NCBI RefSeq assembly: GCF_023896955.1
Contig: NZ_JAMHIW010000004.1
Span: forward strand, 372,001 to 436,000
Direction of reading: 5' to 3'
Origin: Micromonospora sp. RHAY321
GTDB lineage: Bacteria; Actinomycetota; Actinomycetes; Mycobacteriales; Micromonosporaceae
Length of the DNA: 64,000 nt
Part shown: one piece after another, positions 1 through 8,972 of the stretch
How the letters are laid out: the number at the start of each line of letters is the position of its first letter
Numbering within the stretch: the first letter of the stretch is position 1
Made by a program: the position numbers and the translations under genes
The notes under the pieces: model-generated
The model's database searches: none
Seen by the model: only the letters and a program-made list of their open reading frames with translations
Told to the model about the DNA's origin: nothing

Positions 1-697
1 CGCCGATCAGGGTGCCGACCAGGTAGGTGGCACCGGCGGCGGCGGCTCCGAGCAGCAGTTGGCGCAGCCCGCTGGTCCACCAGGGTCGGTTGGTGAATCG
101 GGCCACGACAGCGCCGGCGGCGAACAGCCCGAGGCCGCCGACGGCGAGCGCCGGCCACAGCGCGGTGGCGCCGAACAGGTACGTGAGCAGCGGGACCAGC
201 GCCCCCACCGAGAAGAACAGGAACGAGGAGATCGCCGCCGCCCACGGGTTGGGCTGGTCGTCGGGGTCGACGCCCAACTCCTCGCGGACGTGCACCCGCA
301 GCGCCTCCTCCGGGTCGCGCCGCACGGCCTCCGCGACCTGGGTCGCCAGGTCCCGGGAGAGGCCACGGGCGACCCACGCGTCGGCCAGCTCGCGGGCCTC
401 GGCCTCCGGGTGCCGCTCCAGTTCGCGCCGCTCCTTGGCCACCTCGGCGGCGACCTGCTCGTTGGCCGAGCGCACGCTGGTGTACTCGCCGAGCCCCATG
501 GAGATCGCACCGGCCACCAGACCGGCGCTGCCGGTCAGCACGATGCTGCGCGGTGAGACCCCGCCGCCGCCGACCCCGGCGATCAGGGCGATGTTGGTGA
601 CCAGCCCGTCCATCGCGCCGAAGACGGCCGGGCGCAGCCAGCCGCCGGAGACGTCCGCGTGGTGCGCCTCGCGCAGGGCGGCAGGGGTGTCGGTCAC
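1..697 (-). CDS. VIT1/CCC1-family transporter, C-terminus cut by window edge
   Basis: About 232 codons are present and the C-terminus lies beyond the window. The protein starts GTG-Thr-Asp-Thr and the GTG overlaps the stop of map in a GTGA, so the two genes are translationally coupled. Near the N-terminus the stretch [17 protein letters not shown] matches the conserved first-helix motif of vacuolar-iron-transporter/CCC1 proteins. A charged cytoplasmic segment rich in Glu and Arg follows (about residues 70-130), and then hydrophobic helices such as [19 protein letters not shown]. The family moves Fe2+ or Mn2+ across membranes. The substrate here is inferred from the family only. Confidence 0.85.
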   Translation of the reverse strand, partial: MTDTPAALREAHHADVSGGWLRPAVFGAMDGLVTNIALIAGVGGGGVSPRSIVLTGSAGLVAGAISMGLGEYTSVRSANEQVAAEVAKERRELERHPEAEARELADAWVARGLSRDLATQVAEAVRRDPEEALRVHVREELGVDPDDQPNPWAAAISSFLFFSVGALVPLLTYLFGATALWPALAVGGLGLFAAGAVVARFTNRPWWTSGLRQLLLGAAAAGATYLVGTLIG

Positions 698-1551
698 GGC
701 AGGGTGAGGATCTCGTGGCCGTCGTCGGTCACCACGATGGTGTGCTCGAACTGGGCGGTCCACTTCCGGTCCTTGGTGACGACGGTCCACCCGTCGTCCC
801 ACATGTCGTACTGGTAGGTGCCGAGCGTGATCATCGGCTCGATGGTGAACGTCATCCCCGGCTCCATCAGGTCCGTGGGGCGCGGGCTGTCGTAGTGCGG
901 CACGTACAGCCCGCTGTGGAACGTCTCGCCGATGCCGTGGCCGGTGAAGTCACGCACGACGCCGTAGCCGAACCGCTTGGCGTACGACTCGATGACCCGG
1001 CCCACGACGTTGATCTGGCGGCCCGGGGCGACGGCGCGGATGCCGCGCATCATCGCCTCGTGGGTCCGCTCGACCAACAGGCGGGCCTCCTCGCTGACCT
1101 CACCGACGCAGAAGGTGGCGTCGGTGTCGCCGTGCACCCCACCGATGTACGCGGTGACGTCGACGTTGATGATGTCGCCGTCCTTGAGGACCGTGGAGTC
1201 GGGGATGCCGTGGCAGATGACCTCGTTGAGGCTGGTGCAGCACGACTTGGGGAACCCCTTGTAGCCCAGCGTCGACGGGTACGCGTCGTGGTCGCAGAGG
1301 AACTCGTGCACCACCCGGTCGATCTCGTCGGTGGTCACGCCGGGCTTGCAGTGCTCGCCGGCGAGCTGGGTGGCCTGGGCGGCCAACCGGCTGGCGATCC
1401 GCATCTTCTCGATGGTCTCCGGCGTCTGCACGTGCGAGCCACGCCACTCCTGGGGGCGCTTCTTGCCCACGTACTCCGGTCGGGGAATGTGGGTGGGCAC
1501 CGGTCGCATCGGGGAGAGCGTGCCTGGGGTCAGCGGCGGACGGACGGTCAT
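694..1551 (-). CDS. map: Type I methionine aminopeptidase
   Basis: This 285-residue cytosolic metalloprotease removes the initiator Met from nascent proteins. The pita-bread fold ligands are visible: the Asp pair in the [14 protein letters not shown] and HGDTDATF segments, the His in [11 protein letters not shown], and the Glu residues in FTIEPM and QFEHTIVV. An N-terminal extension of about 40 residues with a Pro-rich stretch ([14 protein letters not shown]) makes it the longer actinobacterial form. No Shine-Dalgarno precedes the ATG. A TAGGCT -10-like box lies six bases upstream, so the mRNA may be leaderless. The last base pairs overlap the GTG of the VIT-family gene. Confidence 0.96.
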   Translation of the reverse strand: MTVRPPLTPGTLSPMRPVPTHIPRPEYVGKKRPQEWRGSHVQTPETIEKMRIASRLAAQATQLAGEHCKPGVTTDEIDRVVHEFLCDHDAYPSTLGYKGFPKSCCTSLNEVICHGIPDSTVLKDGDIINVDVTAYIGGVHGDTDATFCVGEVSEEARLLVERTHEAMMRGIRAVAPGRQINVVGRVIESYAKRFGYGVVRDFTGHGIGETFHSGLYVPHYDSPRPTDLMEPGMTFTIEPMITLGTYQYDMWDDGWTVVTKDRKWTAQFEHTIVVTDDGHEILTLP

Positions 1552-1557
1552 GCCGCA

Positions 1558-1563
1558 AGCCTA
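1558..1563 (-). promoter_or_regulatory. Leaderless-type -10 box for map
   Basis: On the minus strand TAGGCT lies six bases before the ATG of map, and no ribosome-binding sequence lies between them. The same arrangement (TAGGCT, six bases, start codon) recurs at 60389-60403. Leaderless mRNAs are common in actinobacteria. No clear -35 box was identified. Confidence 0.45.
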
Positions 1564-1646
1564 TCGCCGGGCCGGCTGGTGACCCGCGCCACGGCCGCTC
1601 GGGACCGGTTGTTGCCGTGCCAGGTCGGCTGTGCCATGGTGTCTGC

Positions 1647-1961
1647 GTGGATCAAGGGGGAGCACCACCCGTCTTCTCCGCCAGCGCGGAGATCGACGGT
1701 GATCACCTCCAGGTGGTTGTCGCCGGCGAGGTCGACATGGCCACCGCCGACACCATGCTCCAAACGGCCCTGCGGGAGCCCTCCGAGCGGATCACGCTCG
1801 ACCTGACCGCTGTCACCTTCTTCGATTCGGCCGCCATTCACGCCCTTGTCCGGCTCGCCCAGCAGTTCTCCGGCACGCTGACCGTGCTGCCGTCCCGGCA
1901 GGTCCGCCGGGTGCTGGACATCTCCGGCCTGGGCGAGCAGAGCTGGCTGAGCCCGCCCTGA
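1647..1961 (+). CDS. STAS-domain protein, anti-anti-sigma-factor-like
   Basis: A 104-residue protein made almost entirely of one STAS domain (about residues 8-100). The conserved core is DLTAVTFFDSAAIHALVRL, in which the Asp-Ser pair aligns with the phosphorylatable Ser of SpoIIAA/RsbV proteins. Such proteins bind anti-sigma kinases when unphosphorylated and are reset by PP2C phosphatases. The gene converges on a large protein that carries both a PP2C and an RsbW-like kinase domain, so they are plausible partners (inferred). Start choice: GTG at 1647 was chosen because the domain begins soon after. A GTG at 1617 would add ten residues. Neither has a good ribosome-binding site. Confidence 0.75.
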   Translation: MDQGGAPPVFSASAEIDGDHLQVVVAGEVDMATADTMLQTALREPSERITLDLTAVTFFDSAAIHALVRLAQQFSGTLTVLPSRQVRRVLDISGLGEQSWLSPP

Positions 1962-2018
1962 GCCGCCCGCGACCCGTGCGGTCGGTCGTGGCCGTGCCGG
2001 CCGCCGTCGGGCGGGCCG

Positions 2019-5000
2019 TCAGTCGTGCAACTGCCGGCGCAGTGTCACCTCGGTGCCCTCCTCGGTACGCCGTACCGTCAGGTCACCCAGTGCCTTGATC
2101 AGGGTCAGCCCACGCCCCCGGAACCCGGCGCCGGTCGACTCCCGCCACCGCCCGCTGTCGCGCACCGTGGCGGTCACCGTCCGGTTCTCGATGGCCACCT
2201 GCACGCTGATCACCGGCTCGGCGGGGTGGATCGGGTGCTCGATGGCGTTCGCGGCGGCTTCGGAGACCGCCACGGTCAGGTCGAACAGGTCCGTCTCGCC
2301 GACCCCGTGCGCGACCAGGAAGTCCTCCAGGCGCTTGCGCAGCACGCTCAACCGGGTCGGGTCCGCGGGCAGCCGCAACGCGAACCGGTTCAGCTCCGCG
2401 GCCTCCAGGGCGAGCACCGCCACATCGTCGCGGCGCGGGCGACCGGCGACCCGTTCGACGACCGCGTCGACCAGGTCCGCCACGTGCTCGCCGGGGGTGG
2501 CCGCGTCAGCCCGCAGCTGGGCCAGCGCGGCGTCCATGTCGAGCTGCCGGTCCTCGATCAGGCCGTCGGTGTAGAGCAGTAGCCGGCTGCCGGCGGGCAG
2601 CTCCCCCTCGACCGCCTGGTACGTCGCGTCGGGGATGGCGCCGACCGGCGGGCCGAGTGCCCGGTCGTGCAGGAACGCCACGTGACCTCCCCTGATCAGC
2701 AGCGGGGACGGGTGGCCGGCGCTGGCGTACCGCAACCGACCGGTACGGGGGTTGAACACCAGGCAGAACACGGTCGCGAAGGAGCGGCGATCGGTGGACC
2801 CGACCAGCCGGTTGAGCCGGGTCAGTGACTCACCCGGGTCGAAACCTTCCAGCAGGTACGCGCGCAGCCCGTTGCGGAGCTGCCCCATCGCGGCGGCGGC
2901 CTGGACGCCCTTGCCGACCACGTCGCCGATGACCAGCACCAGCTCCTCGCCCTCCAGGGCGATGACGTCGTACCAGTCGCCGCCGACCTCGACGTCGGCG
3001 CTGCCCGGCAGGTACCGGCTGGCCACCACCGCGCCGGGCAGCTGGGGCAACGACTGGGGCAGCAGGCTGTGCTGCAACGTGGTGGCGATGCGGTGTTCGG
3101 CCTCGTAGAGCTGGGCGTTCTCCAGCCGTACCCCCACCAGCCTGGCCAGCTGGGTCAGCGCGGCCTCGTCGGCCTGCGCGTCGTCGCGGGCCGACCGCCA
3201 GACCCGCAACTCCCCGAGCCGCTCGCCGCTGGTGCCGGTCAGCTCGGCCACGAAGGACGGGTCGGTGGCGCTGGTGCCGCCGTCGTCCGCCTCGGCTCGG
3301 GCCCCGGTCGCGGCGACCACCACCCGGGCGGCTTCGGCGAGGCTGAGTGCGTGCCGGGCGGCGACCTGGAGCACGTCGGCGGTGGACCGGGCGGTGTTCA
3401 CCGCCACCGCCGCGTCGGCCAGCGCGCGGAGCCGGCGGATGATCTGACCCCGCAGCTGGCCCAGCTCGACGTTGGCCCGGACCCGGGCCACCAGCTCCTG
3501 GCTGGAGAACGGCTTGGTCAGGTAGTCGTCAGCGCCGGCGGAGAGGCCGGCAATCGCCTCCGCGGAGCCGGCCCGGGCGGAGAGCAGCACGATCGGCACG
3601 TGCCGGGTGCGCGGATCCGCCCGCAGCGCGCCGACCAGCCCGAAGCCGTCCAGCCGGGGCATCATCACGTCGGTGAGCACCAGATCGAACCCGCCCTCAC
3701 GGGCCAGTGGCAGGGCTGCCAGCCCGTCGCTCGCGGTGACCACCTCCCAGGTCGGGGAGAGCAACCGGGTGACGTGCTCGCGCAGGTCCGCGTTGTCGTC
3801 GACGACGAGGATCCGACCGGCCGGCGCGACGCTCTCCGCCGCCTGGCCGGCGACCTCCGGCAGCTCGCCGTCGGTCCACAGTGCGGTCTCCGCGACGTAG
3901 AGCCGGGCCTGTCCCGGCTCACCCGTCGGCTGCGGGCCGAACGGCGCCACCCGGTCCACGGGCAGGTGCGCCGATCCGAACGGCAGGGTCACCGTGAACG
4001 TGCTACCCCCGTCGACCTGGCTGGTCACCCCGACCTCGCCGCCGTGCATCTCGACCAGCTCCCGGACCAGCGCCAGGCCGATCCCGGTGCCCTCGTGGGT
4101 CCGGGAACGCACCCCCGGCACGCGGTGGAACCGCTCGAAGACGTGCGGCAACTCGGCCGGCACGATCCCCACGCCGGTGTCCGTCACCTCCAGCCGGGCG
4201 GCGCCGTCGACGACCCCGACCCGGACCCGGATCTCGCCGTCGAAGGTGAACTTCACCGCGTTCGACATCAGGTTGAGGACGACCTTTTCCCACATGTCCC
4301 GGTCGACGAAGACGGGCGCCGGCAGTGGCGGGCAGTCCACCACCAGTCGCAACCCGGCCCGGTCGGTGGCCGAGCGGAAGGTGCTGGCCAGCCGGGCGGT
4401 GTAGCCGGACAGGTCGGTGGGCTGATAGTTCGCGGCCAGCCGACCGGACTCCAGCCGGGAGAAGTCCAGGACCGTGTTGACCAGCTTGAGCAGACGCAGC
4501 GCGTTACGGTGCATCATCGTGAGCCGATCGGTGTAGCCGACGGGCAGCGCCGAGTCGGCCAGCAGATCCTCCAGAGGACCGAGCACCAGGGTCAACGGCG
4601 TACGGAACTCGTGGCTGACGTTGGCGAAGAAGTCGGTCTTGGCCCGGTCCAGCGCGGCCAGTGCCGCAGCCCGGGCCCGCTCCTGCTCGTACGCCCGCTG
4701 CACGCCCACCGCGCGGGAGATCTGGGCGGCCACGAGGTCGAGGAAGTTGCGGTACTCGTCGCTGAGGGCCAGCCGGCGGGACACGCCGGCCACCAGAACG
4801 CCGACCGCCTCGTTGGTGGCCGTGATGGGCAGCAGGAGGGCCTGGCCGGCGGCGTCGGCCGGCGGCGGGTCGAGCAGCCCTGCCACGTCGACCGTGGCGG
4901 GCGTGCCGCTGTCGGCCACCCGGGCCAGCACCTCGGGGGCGATCTCGATGGCGGCCGATCCGGTGCCCTCGGAGCCGGCCAGGCTGAACAGGCCCTCGTC

Positions 5001-5678
5001 GTCGGCAAGGTAGATCAGCGCGAACGGCACGTCCGCCCGGTGCCGGCTCAGCACCTCGGCGGCGGTCCGGCCCAGCTCGACGGCGCTGCCCACGTCGGCC
5101 AACTCGCTGCCCAACTCGGCCAGCGCCCGCAGCCTGCGCTCACCGAGCACCCGCCCGGTGGTCTCGTTGACGATGCAGTAGACGCCGTGGACGGAGCCGT
5201 CCGAGCCCCGGATCGGGTCGTACGAGACGTCGAAGTAGGTCTGCTCGACGAAGCCGTGCCGGTCCAGCAGAAAGGGGTGATCTTCGCCTCGGTAGGACTG
5301 CCCGGTGCGCCGGACCCCGTCCAGAAGCGGGCCGAGCACCTCCCACGTCTCCGCCCAGTGCAGCCGGGCCGGTTGACCCAGCACGTCCGGGTGCTTGCTG
5401 CCGATCGTCGGCCGGTAGGCGTCGTTGTAGAAGGTGAGCTGGTCGTCGCCCCAGAACAGGACGATCTGCGCGCTGGAGGCGAGCATCATGCCGACCGCAC
5501 TGGAGAGCGCCACCGGCCAGCGAACGGGCGCGCCCAGCGGGACGGCGGACCAGTCGAGGCCGCTCAGCCGCTCGCCCAGTTCGCCGCCGGCCGCGAAGGC
5601 TGCCGTCAGCAGCGGGGGGATTTCGCTGTCGTCCGCGAGGACGTGCCCCGCGTCCGCGCCCCCCAGGGCCGAGCTCAT
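2019..5678 (-). CDS. Hybrid sensor kinase / receiver / PP2C phosphatase / RsbW-like protein
   Basis: 1219 residues, no membrane segment seen. Domains in order: PAS-like (about 55-180), GAF (190-330), HisKA with phospho-acceptor His356 in SHEFRTPL, HATPase (455-570, with NLMSNAVKFT, DTGVGI and GTGIGLAL), receiver (622-735, phospho-acceptor Asp670 in VLTDVMMP), a second GAF-like stretch (755-860), PP2C/SpoIIE phosphatase (885-1095, GGDWYD and GDVVGKG), and a C-terminal RsbW-type HATPase (1110-1215, SEAAANAIEHP). It therefore joins two-component signalling to the partner-switching logic of stress sigma factors in one chain. Start: ATG at 5678 has GGGAGG four bases upstream; an ATG at 5759 has none and would add 27 residues. 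The STAS protein encoded convergently is a likely substrate of the phosphatase or kinase (inferred). Confidence 0.9.
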   Translation of the reverse strand: MSSALGGADAGHVLADDSEIPPLLTAAFAAGGELGERLSGLDWSAVPLGAPVRWPVALSSAVGMMLASSAQIVLFWGDDQLTFYNDAYRPTIGSKHPDVLGQPARLHWAETWEVLGPLLDGVRRTGQSYRGEDHPFLLDRHGFVEQTYFDVSYDPIRGSDGSVHGVYCIVNETTGRVLGERRLRALAELGSELADVGSAVELGRTAAEVLSRHRADVPFALIYLADDEGLFSLAGSEGTGSAAIEIAPEVLARVADSGTPATVDVAGLLDPPPADAAGQALLLPITATNEAVGVLVAGVSRRLALSDEYRNFLDLVAAQISRAVGVQRAYEQERARAAALAALDRAKTDFFANVSHEFRTPLTLVLGPLEDLLADSALPVGYTDRLTMMHRNALRLLKLVNTVLDFSRLESGRLAANYQPTDLSGYTARLASTFRSATDRAGLRLVVDCPPLPAPVFVDRDMWEKVVLNLMSNAVKFTFDGEIRVRVGVVDGAARLEVTDTGVGIVPAELPHVFERFHRVPGVRSRTHEGTGIGLALVRELVEMHGGEVGVTSQVDGGSTFTVTLPFGSAHLPVDRVAPFGPQPTGEPGQARLYVAETALWTDGELPEVAGQAAESVAPAGRILVVDDNADLREHVTRLLSPTWEVVTASDGLAALPLAREGGFDLVLTDVMMPRLDGFGLVGALRADPRTRHVPIVLLSARAGSAEAIAGLSAGADDYLTKPFSSQELVARVRANVELGQLRGQIIRRLRALADAAVAVNTARSTADVLQVAARHALSLAEAARVVVAATGARAEADDGGTSATDPSFVAELTGTSGERLGELRVWRSARDDAQADEAALTQLARLVGVRLENAQLYEAEHRIATTLQHSLLPQSLPQLPGAVVASRYLPGSADVEVGGDWYDVIALEGEELVLVIGDVVGKGVQAAAAMGQLRNGLRAYLLEGFDPGESLTRLNRLVGSTDRRSFATVFCLVFNPRTGRLRYASAGHPSPLLIRGGHVAFLHDRALGPPVGAIPDATYQAVEGELPAGSRLLLYTDGLIEDRQLDMDAALAQLRADAATPGEHVADLVDAVVERVAGRPRRDDVAVLALEAAELNRFALRLPADPTRLSVLRKRLEDFLVAHGVGETDLFDLTVAVSEAAANAIEHPIHPAEPVISVQVAIENRTVTATVRDSGRWRESTGAGFRGRGLTLIKALGDLTVRRTEEGTEVTLRRQLHD

Positions 5679-5980
5679 AAAGCCTCCCGCTCCGGCCGTG
5701 CCCCCCAGCCGTTGATCTTCACCCGCCGTGTTCGGACTTGTACCCAGGTGGACGAGCAACGTAACGCATGCCGCCCGCCCGACGCTGTTTAGCCCGCCGC
5801 ACCCCGTCGGCCACCCGACGGTGATCGGCGGGCGGGGAGTCGGCGCCCGTTCCCGCTCACCACAACAGTGCTGCTCGGCCGGGTCGCTGGCGGATCTTGG
5901 GCGGTGCGTCGAGGCGCAGAATATCGGCGCGATCCGGGCGCGGTGAAGCGATGTACGTCACACCCGGGCGCGGCCGCGAG
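5679..5980. other. 302-bp intergenic region upstream of the hybrid kinase
   Basis: No gene was recognised here. The part nearest the kinase holds a possible stress-sigma promoter, described separately. The remainder, toward the stop of the PuuD-like gene, shows no convincing terminator or reading frame. Confidence 0.6.
5740..5765 (-). promoter_or_regulatory. Possible SigB-type promoter of the hybrid kinase gene
   Basis: Read on the minus strand, GTTA is followed after 16 bases by GGGTAC. This resembles the general-stress promoter pattern GTTT-N14-16-GGGTAT of actinobacterial SigB-like factors. It ends about 60 bases before the chosen ATG. A partner-switching regulator controlled by its own sigma factor would be typical of the family, but this is inference from one match. 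Confidence 0.35.
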
Positions 5981-6736
5981 TCAGGTCGCCGAGGACCCCG
6001 CGCGACCCGCGGGATCCTCGCGCGCGGCCACCGGTGTCCCCCACGGTCGCTGGCCGGCGGCCCGCACCAGCGCGGCGATCGGCCGCGGGTCCGCCTCGTT
6101 CTCCGGATGCCACTGCACGCCCAGCACGAACGCCCGGCGCGGGTCCTCGACCGCCTCGATCACCCCGTCCGCCGCCCAGCCGGTGACCCTGAGCCGCCCC
6201 GGGTCGGCAACCGCCTGGTGGTGGTACGAGTTGACCTCGTCGACGCCGGCCAGCACCGTCGCGGCCAGGCTTTCCGGGGCGAACCGCACCGGGTGCGCGC
6301 CGTAGACACCGGGCGCCGGGCGGTGCGCCTCGTGACCGACCACGTCCGGCAGGTGCTGGTGCAGGGTGCCGCCGTAGGCGACGGCGAGCAACTGCATCCC
6401 CCGGCAGACGCCCAGCACCGGCAGATCGGCGTCGAGCGCGGCGGCCAGCAGGGTCAGCTCGCCGGCGTCCCGGTCCGGCCGGTCCTCGGTGCGCGGGTCG
6501 GGTGGCTGGCCGTACCGGCCAGGGCCGACATCGGCACCGCCGGCCAGCAGCAACCCGTCGAGGACCCCCACCACGTCGCCGTCCTCGTCGTCGGGCGGCA
6601 GCACCACCGTCCGACCGCCGGCGGCGCGCACCGCCCGCGCGTACGCCTCGGGCACCAGCACGGCCGGCACGGCCCGCCAAGCCGCCCAGTCGGCGGGCTC
6701 GACGTACGCGCTGATCCCGATCAGCGGCCTGGTCAC
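5981..6736 (-). CDS. PuuD-like gamma-glutamyl amide hydrolase (class I GATase fold)
   Basis: 251 residues. The class I glutamine amidotransferase fold is clear: nucleophile Cys111 in LGVCRGMQLL, and His210 and Glu212 in VQWHPENE complete the triad. The family cleaves gamma-glutamyl amides such as gamma-glutamyl-GABA to glutamate plus the free acid. Its GTG start overlaps the TGA of the SDR gene (GTGA), so the genes are co-translated. It is the last gene of the glnA4-ALDH-SDR-hydrolase operon and would release the final product of that pathway. In an ethanolamine route the substrate would be gamma-glutamyl-glycine (inferred). Confidence 0.88.
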   Translation of the reverse strand: MTRPLIGISAYVEPADWAAWRAVPAVLVPEAYARAVRAAGGRTVVLPPDDEDGDVVGVLDGLLLAGGADVGPGRYGQPPDPRTEDRPDRDAGELTLLAAALDADLPVLGVCRGMQLLAVAYGGTLHQHLPDVVGHEAHRPAPGVYGAHPVRFAPESLAATVLAGVDEVNSYHHQAVADPGRLRVTGWAADGVIEAVEDPRRAFVLGVQWHPENEADPRPIAALVRAAGQRPWGTPVAAREDPAGRAGSSAT

Positions 6737-7509
6737 AGCGGGGTGACGTACGCGCCGGTGATGCCGCCGTCGACCACGAACTGCGCCGCGGTCATGAAGG
6801 AGGCGTCGTCGCTGGCGAGGAACGCCACCGCGGCGGCGATCTCCTCCGGTTGTCCGAACCGGCCCATCGGCACGTGCACCAGACGACGGGCGGCCCGCTC
6901 CGGGTCGGCGGCGAAGAGTTCCAGCAGCAGCGGGGTCGCCACCGGGCCGGGACAGAGCGCGTTGACCCGGATGCCCTCGCGGGCGAACTGCACACCCAGC
7001 TCCCGGGTCATCGCCAGCACCCCGCCCTTGCTGGCGGTGTACGCGATCTGCGACGTCGCCGCGCCCATCAGCGCCACGAACGAGGCCGTGTTGATGATCG
7101 ACCCCTTGCCCTGACGGCGCATGTGCGGGATCGCGTACCTGCAGCAGAGGTAGACGCTCGTCGTGTTGACCCGCAGCACCCGCTCCCAGGCGTCCAGGCC
7201 GGTGTCCAGGATGGAGTCGTCGTCCGGAGGGGAGATGCCGGCGTTGTTGAACGCGATGTCGACCCGGCCGTGCCGGTCCGCCACCCCGTCGAACAGGTCC
7301 CGCACCGCCGCCTCGTCGGCGACGTCGGTGGCGACGAACTCGCCGCCGCACTCCTGCGCGGCCCGCTCGCCGGCCGCCGCGTCGATGTCCACGCAGACCA
7401 CCCGGGCACCCTCGGCGGCGAACCGCCGGACGGTGGCCAACCCGATGCCGCTGCCCGCTCCGGTGACCACGGCCACCCGGTCCTGCAACCGACCCTGCAC
7501 TGGCGTCAC
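6733..7509 (-). CDS. Short-chain dehydrogenase/reductase
   Basis: 258 residues, classical SDR. The NAD(P)-binding TGAGSGIG lies near residue 16, NNAG at about residue 90, and the catalytic Tyr and Lys are in AYTASKGG. An Asp after the second beta strand (CVDID) favours NAD+ over NADP+. The GTG start overlaps the aldehyde dehydrogenase stop and the SDR stop overlaps the hydrolase start. In this operon it is well placed to oxidise an alcohol to the aldehyde used by the neighbouring dehydrogenase. That step is needed for ethanolamine but not for putrescine. Many SDRs are annotated as 3-oxoacyl-ACP reductases, but the context argues against that role here. Confidence 0.88.
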   Translation of the reverse strand: MTPVQGRLQDRVAVVTGAGSGIGLATVRRFAAEGARVVCVDIDAAAGERAAQECGGEFVATDVADEAAVRDLFDGVADRHGRVDIAFNNAGISPPDDDSILDTGLDAWERVLRVNTTSVYLCCRYAIPHMRRQGKGSIINTASFVALMGAATSQIAYTASKGGVLAMTRELGVQFAREGIRVNALCPGPVATPLLLELFAADPERAARRLVHVPMGRFGQPEEIAAAVAFLASDDASFMTAAQFVVDGGITGAYVTPL

Positions 7510-8873
7510 TCCTCTGTCGCGATGAACACGTTCTTGACGTCGGTGAAGGCGTGCAACGCGTCCGGGCCGAGCTCCCGACCCAGCCCGGAGCGCTTCATCC
7601 CGCCGAACGGGGTCCAGTACCGCACCGAGGAGTGCGAGTTGACGCTGAGGTTGCCCGAGTCGACCGCACGGGCCATGCGCAGCGCGCGGCCCACGTCCCG
7701 GGTCCAGATCGAGCCGGAGAGGCCGTACTCGGTGTCGTTGGCGAGCCGGACCGCGTCGGCCTCGTCGTCGAACGGGAGCACCGAGACCACCGGGCCGAAG
7801 ATCTCCTCCCGCCAGTGCCGGTCGGCCGGCGACTCGGCCAGCAGCACCGTCGGGGCGTGCCAGAAGCCGGGGCCGTCGGGGCAGGAGCCGGTGAACGCGA
7901 CCCGCGCGTCGGCCACGTAGTCGGCGACCCGGTCCCGCTGCCCGGCGGAGATCAGCGGGCCCATCTCGGCGGTGTCCCGGGCCGGGTGTTCCACCCGCAC
8001 CGCCCGTACCGCGGGTTCGAGCAGTGCCAGGAACCGGTCGTACACCGGGCGTTGGACCAGGATCCGCGAGCGGGCGCAGCAGTCCTGGCCGGCGTTGTCG
8101 AAGACCGCGCCGGGCGCGGTCGCGGCGGCGCGTTCCAGATCGGCGTCGGCGAACACGATGTTCGCGCTCTTGCCGCCCAGCTCCAGGGTGAGCCGCTTCA
8201 CCTGGGCGGCGCAGCCGGCCATGATCCGGGTGCCGACCTCGGTCGATCCGGTGAAGCAGATCTTGCGGACGGCAGGGTGGCTGACGAACCGCTCCCCCAC
8301 CACCGCGCCCTCGCCGGGGACGACGACGAACACGTCCTCGGGCAGGCCGGCCTCGCGGGCCAGCTCGGCAAGGCGCAGGGCGGTGAGCGGGGTCAGCTCG
8401 GCGGGCTTGAGCACGACCGTGTTGCCGGCGGCGAGGGCGGGAGCGAACCCCCAGGCGGCGATCGGCATCGGGAAGTTCCACGGCACGATCACGCCGACCA
8501 CACCGAGCGGCTCGTGGAAGGTGACGTCCAGCCCGCCGGCCACCGGGATCTGCCTCCCGGTCAGCCGCTCCGGCGCTCCGGCGTAGTAGTCGAGCACGTC
8601 CCGGACGTTGCCGGCCTCCCAGCGGGCGTTGCCGATCGTGTGCCCGGAATTGCGGACCTCCAGTGCGGCCAGATCGTCCAGGTGCGCGTCGACCATCGCG
8701 GCGAACCGCCGCAACAGCCGCGCCCGATCCCCCGGTGCCACCCCCCGCCACGCCTCGAACGCGATCGCAGCCCGCGAGATCGCGGCATCGACCTCCGCCA
8801 CCGACGCCCCGGCAACCTCCCGAAACCCCTCCCCGGAAGCCGGATCCACAACAAGAGTCACGCCCTCACCCAC
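7506..8873 (-). CDS. NAD(P)-dependent aldehyde dehydrogenase
   Basis: 455 residues, ALDH superfamily. The oxyanion motif VPWNFPMP, the coenzyme-fold segment CFTGSTEVG, the general base Glu in LELGGKS, the nucleophile Cys in NAGQDCCARSRI and the C-terminal FGGMKRSGLGRE are all present. The Cys-Cys pair leaves the exact nucleophile to be assigned by alignment. GTG at 8873 was chosen because GGAGG lies five bases upstream; GTG at 8861 is the alternative. An upstream ATG at 8918 lies inside a palindromic repeat and is rejected. It sits between glnA4 and the SDR and probably oxidises a gamma-glutamylated aminoaldehyde. Confidence 0.9.
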   Translation of the reverse strand: MGEGVTLVVDPASGEGFREVAGASVAEVDAAISRAAIAFEAWRGVAPGDRARLLRRFAAMVDAHLDDLAALEVRNSGHTIGNARWEAGNVRDVLDYYAGAPERLTGRQIPVAGGLDVTFHEPLGVVGVIVPWNFPMPIAAWGFAPALAAGNTVVLKPAELTPLTALRLAELAREAGLPEDVFVVVPGEGAVVGERFVSHPAVRKICFTGSTEVGTRIMAGCAAQVKRLTLELGGKSANIVFADADLERAAATAPGAVFDNAGQDCCARSRILVQRPVYDRFLALLEPAVRAVRVEHPARDTAEMGPLISAGQRDRVADYVADARVAFTGSCPDGPGFWHAPTVLLAESPADRHWREEIFGPVVSVLPFDDEADAVRLANDTEYGLSGSIWTRDVGRALRMARAVDSGNLSVNSHSSVRYWTPFGGMKRSGLGRELGPDALHAFTDVKNVFIATEE

Positions 8874-8877
8874 CCCT

Positions 8878-8961
8878 CCCCCGCGCGATCGTGCAGTTGC
8901 TGCCGCGACAAAAGCCATGATTCACCGCACACCAGCGACCCGAAGTGCAAGATCGCGGGGG
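8878..8961. repeat. Intergenic palindromic element in the glnA4-ALDH gap
   Basis: Left arm 8878-8895 and right arm 8946-8961 are complementary around GCGATC(G/T)TGCA flanked by C/G runs. The left arm carries two extra bases and there is one further mismatch. A 50-base centre separates them. The element fills most of the 99-base gap between the glutamine-synthetase-like gene and the aldehyde dehydrogenase gene. I recall similar elements scattered in Micromonosporaceae intergenic regions, but no search was run. Confidence 0.65.
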
Positions 8962-8972
8962 ATGGGGGTGGG

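Noticed and set aside
8861..8918. Aldehyde dehydrogenase start at ATG 8918
   Set aside because: That start lies within the palindromic element; GTG 8873 has GGAGG at good spacing.
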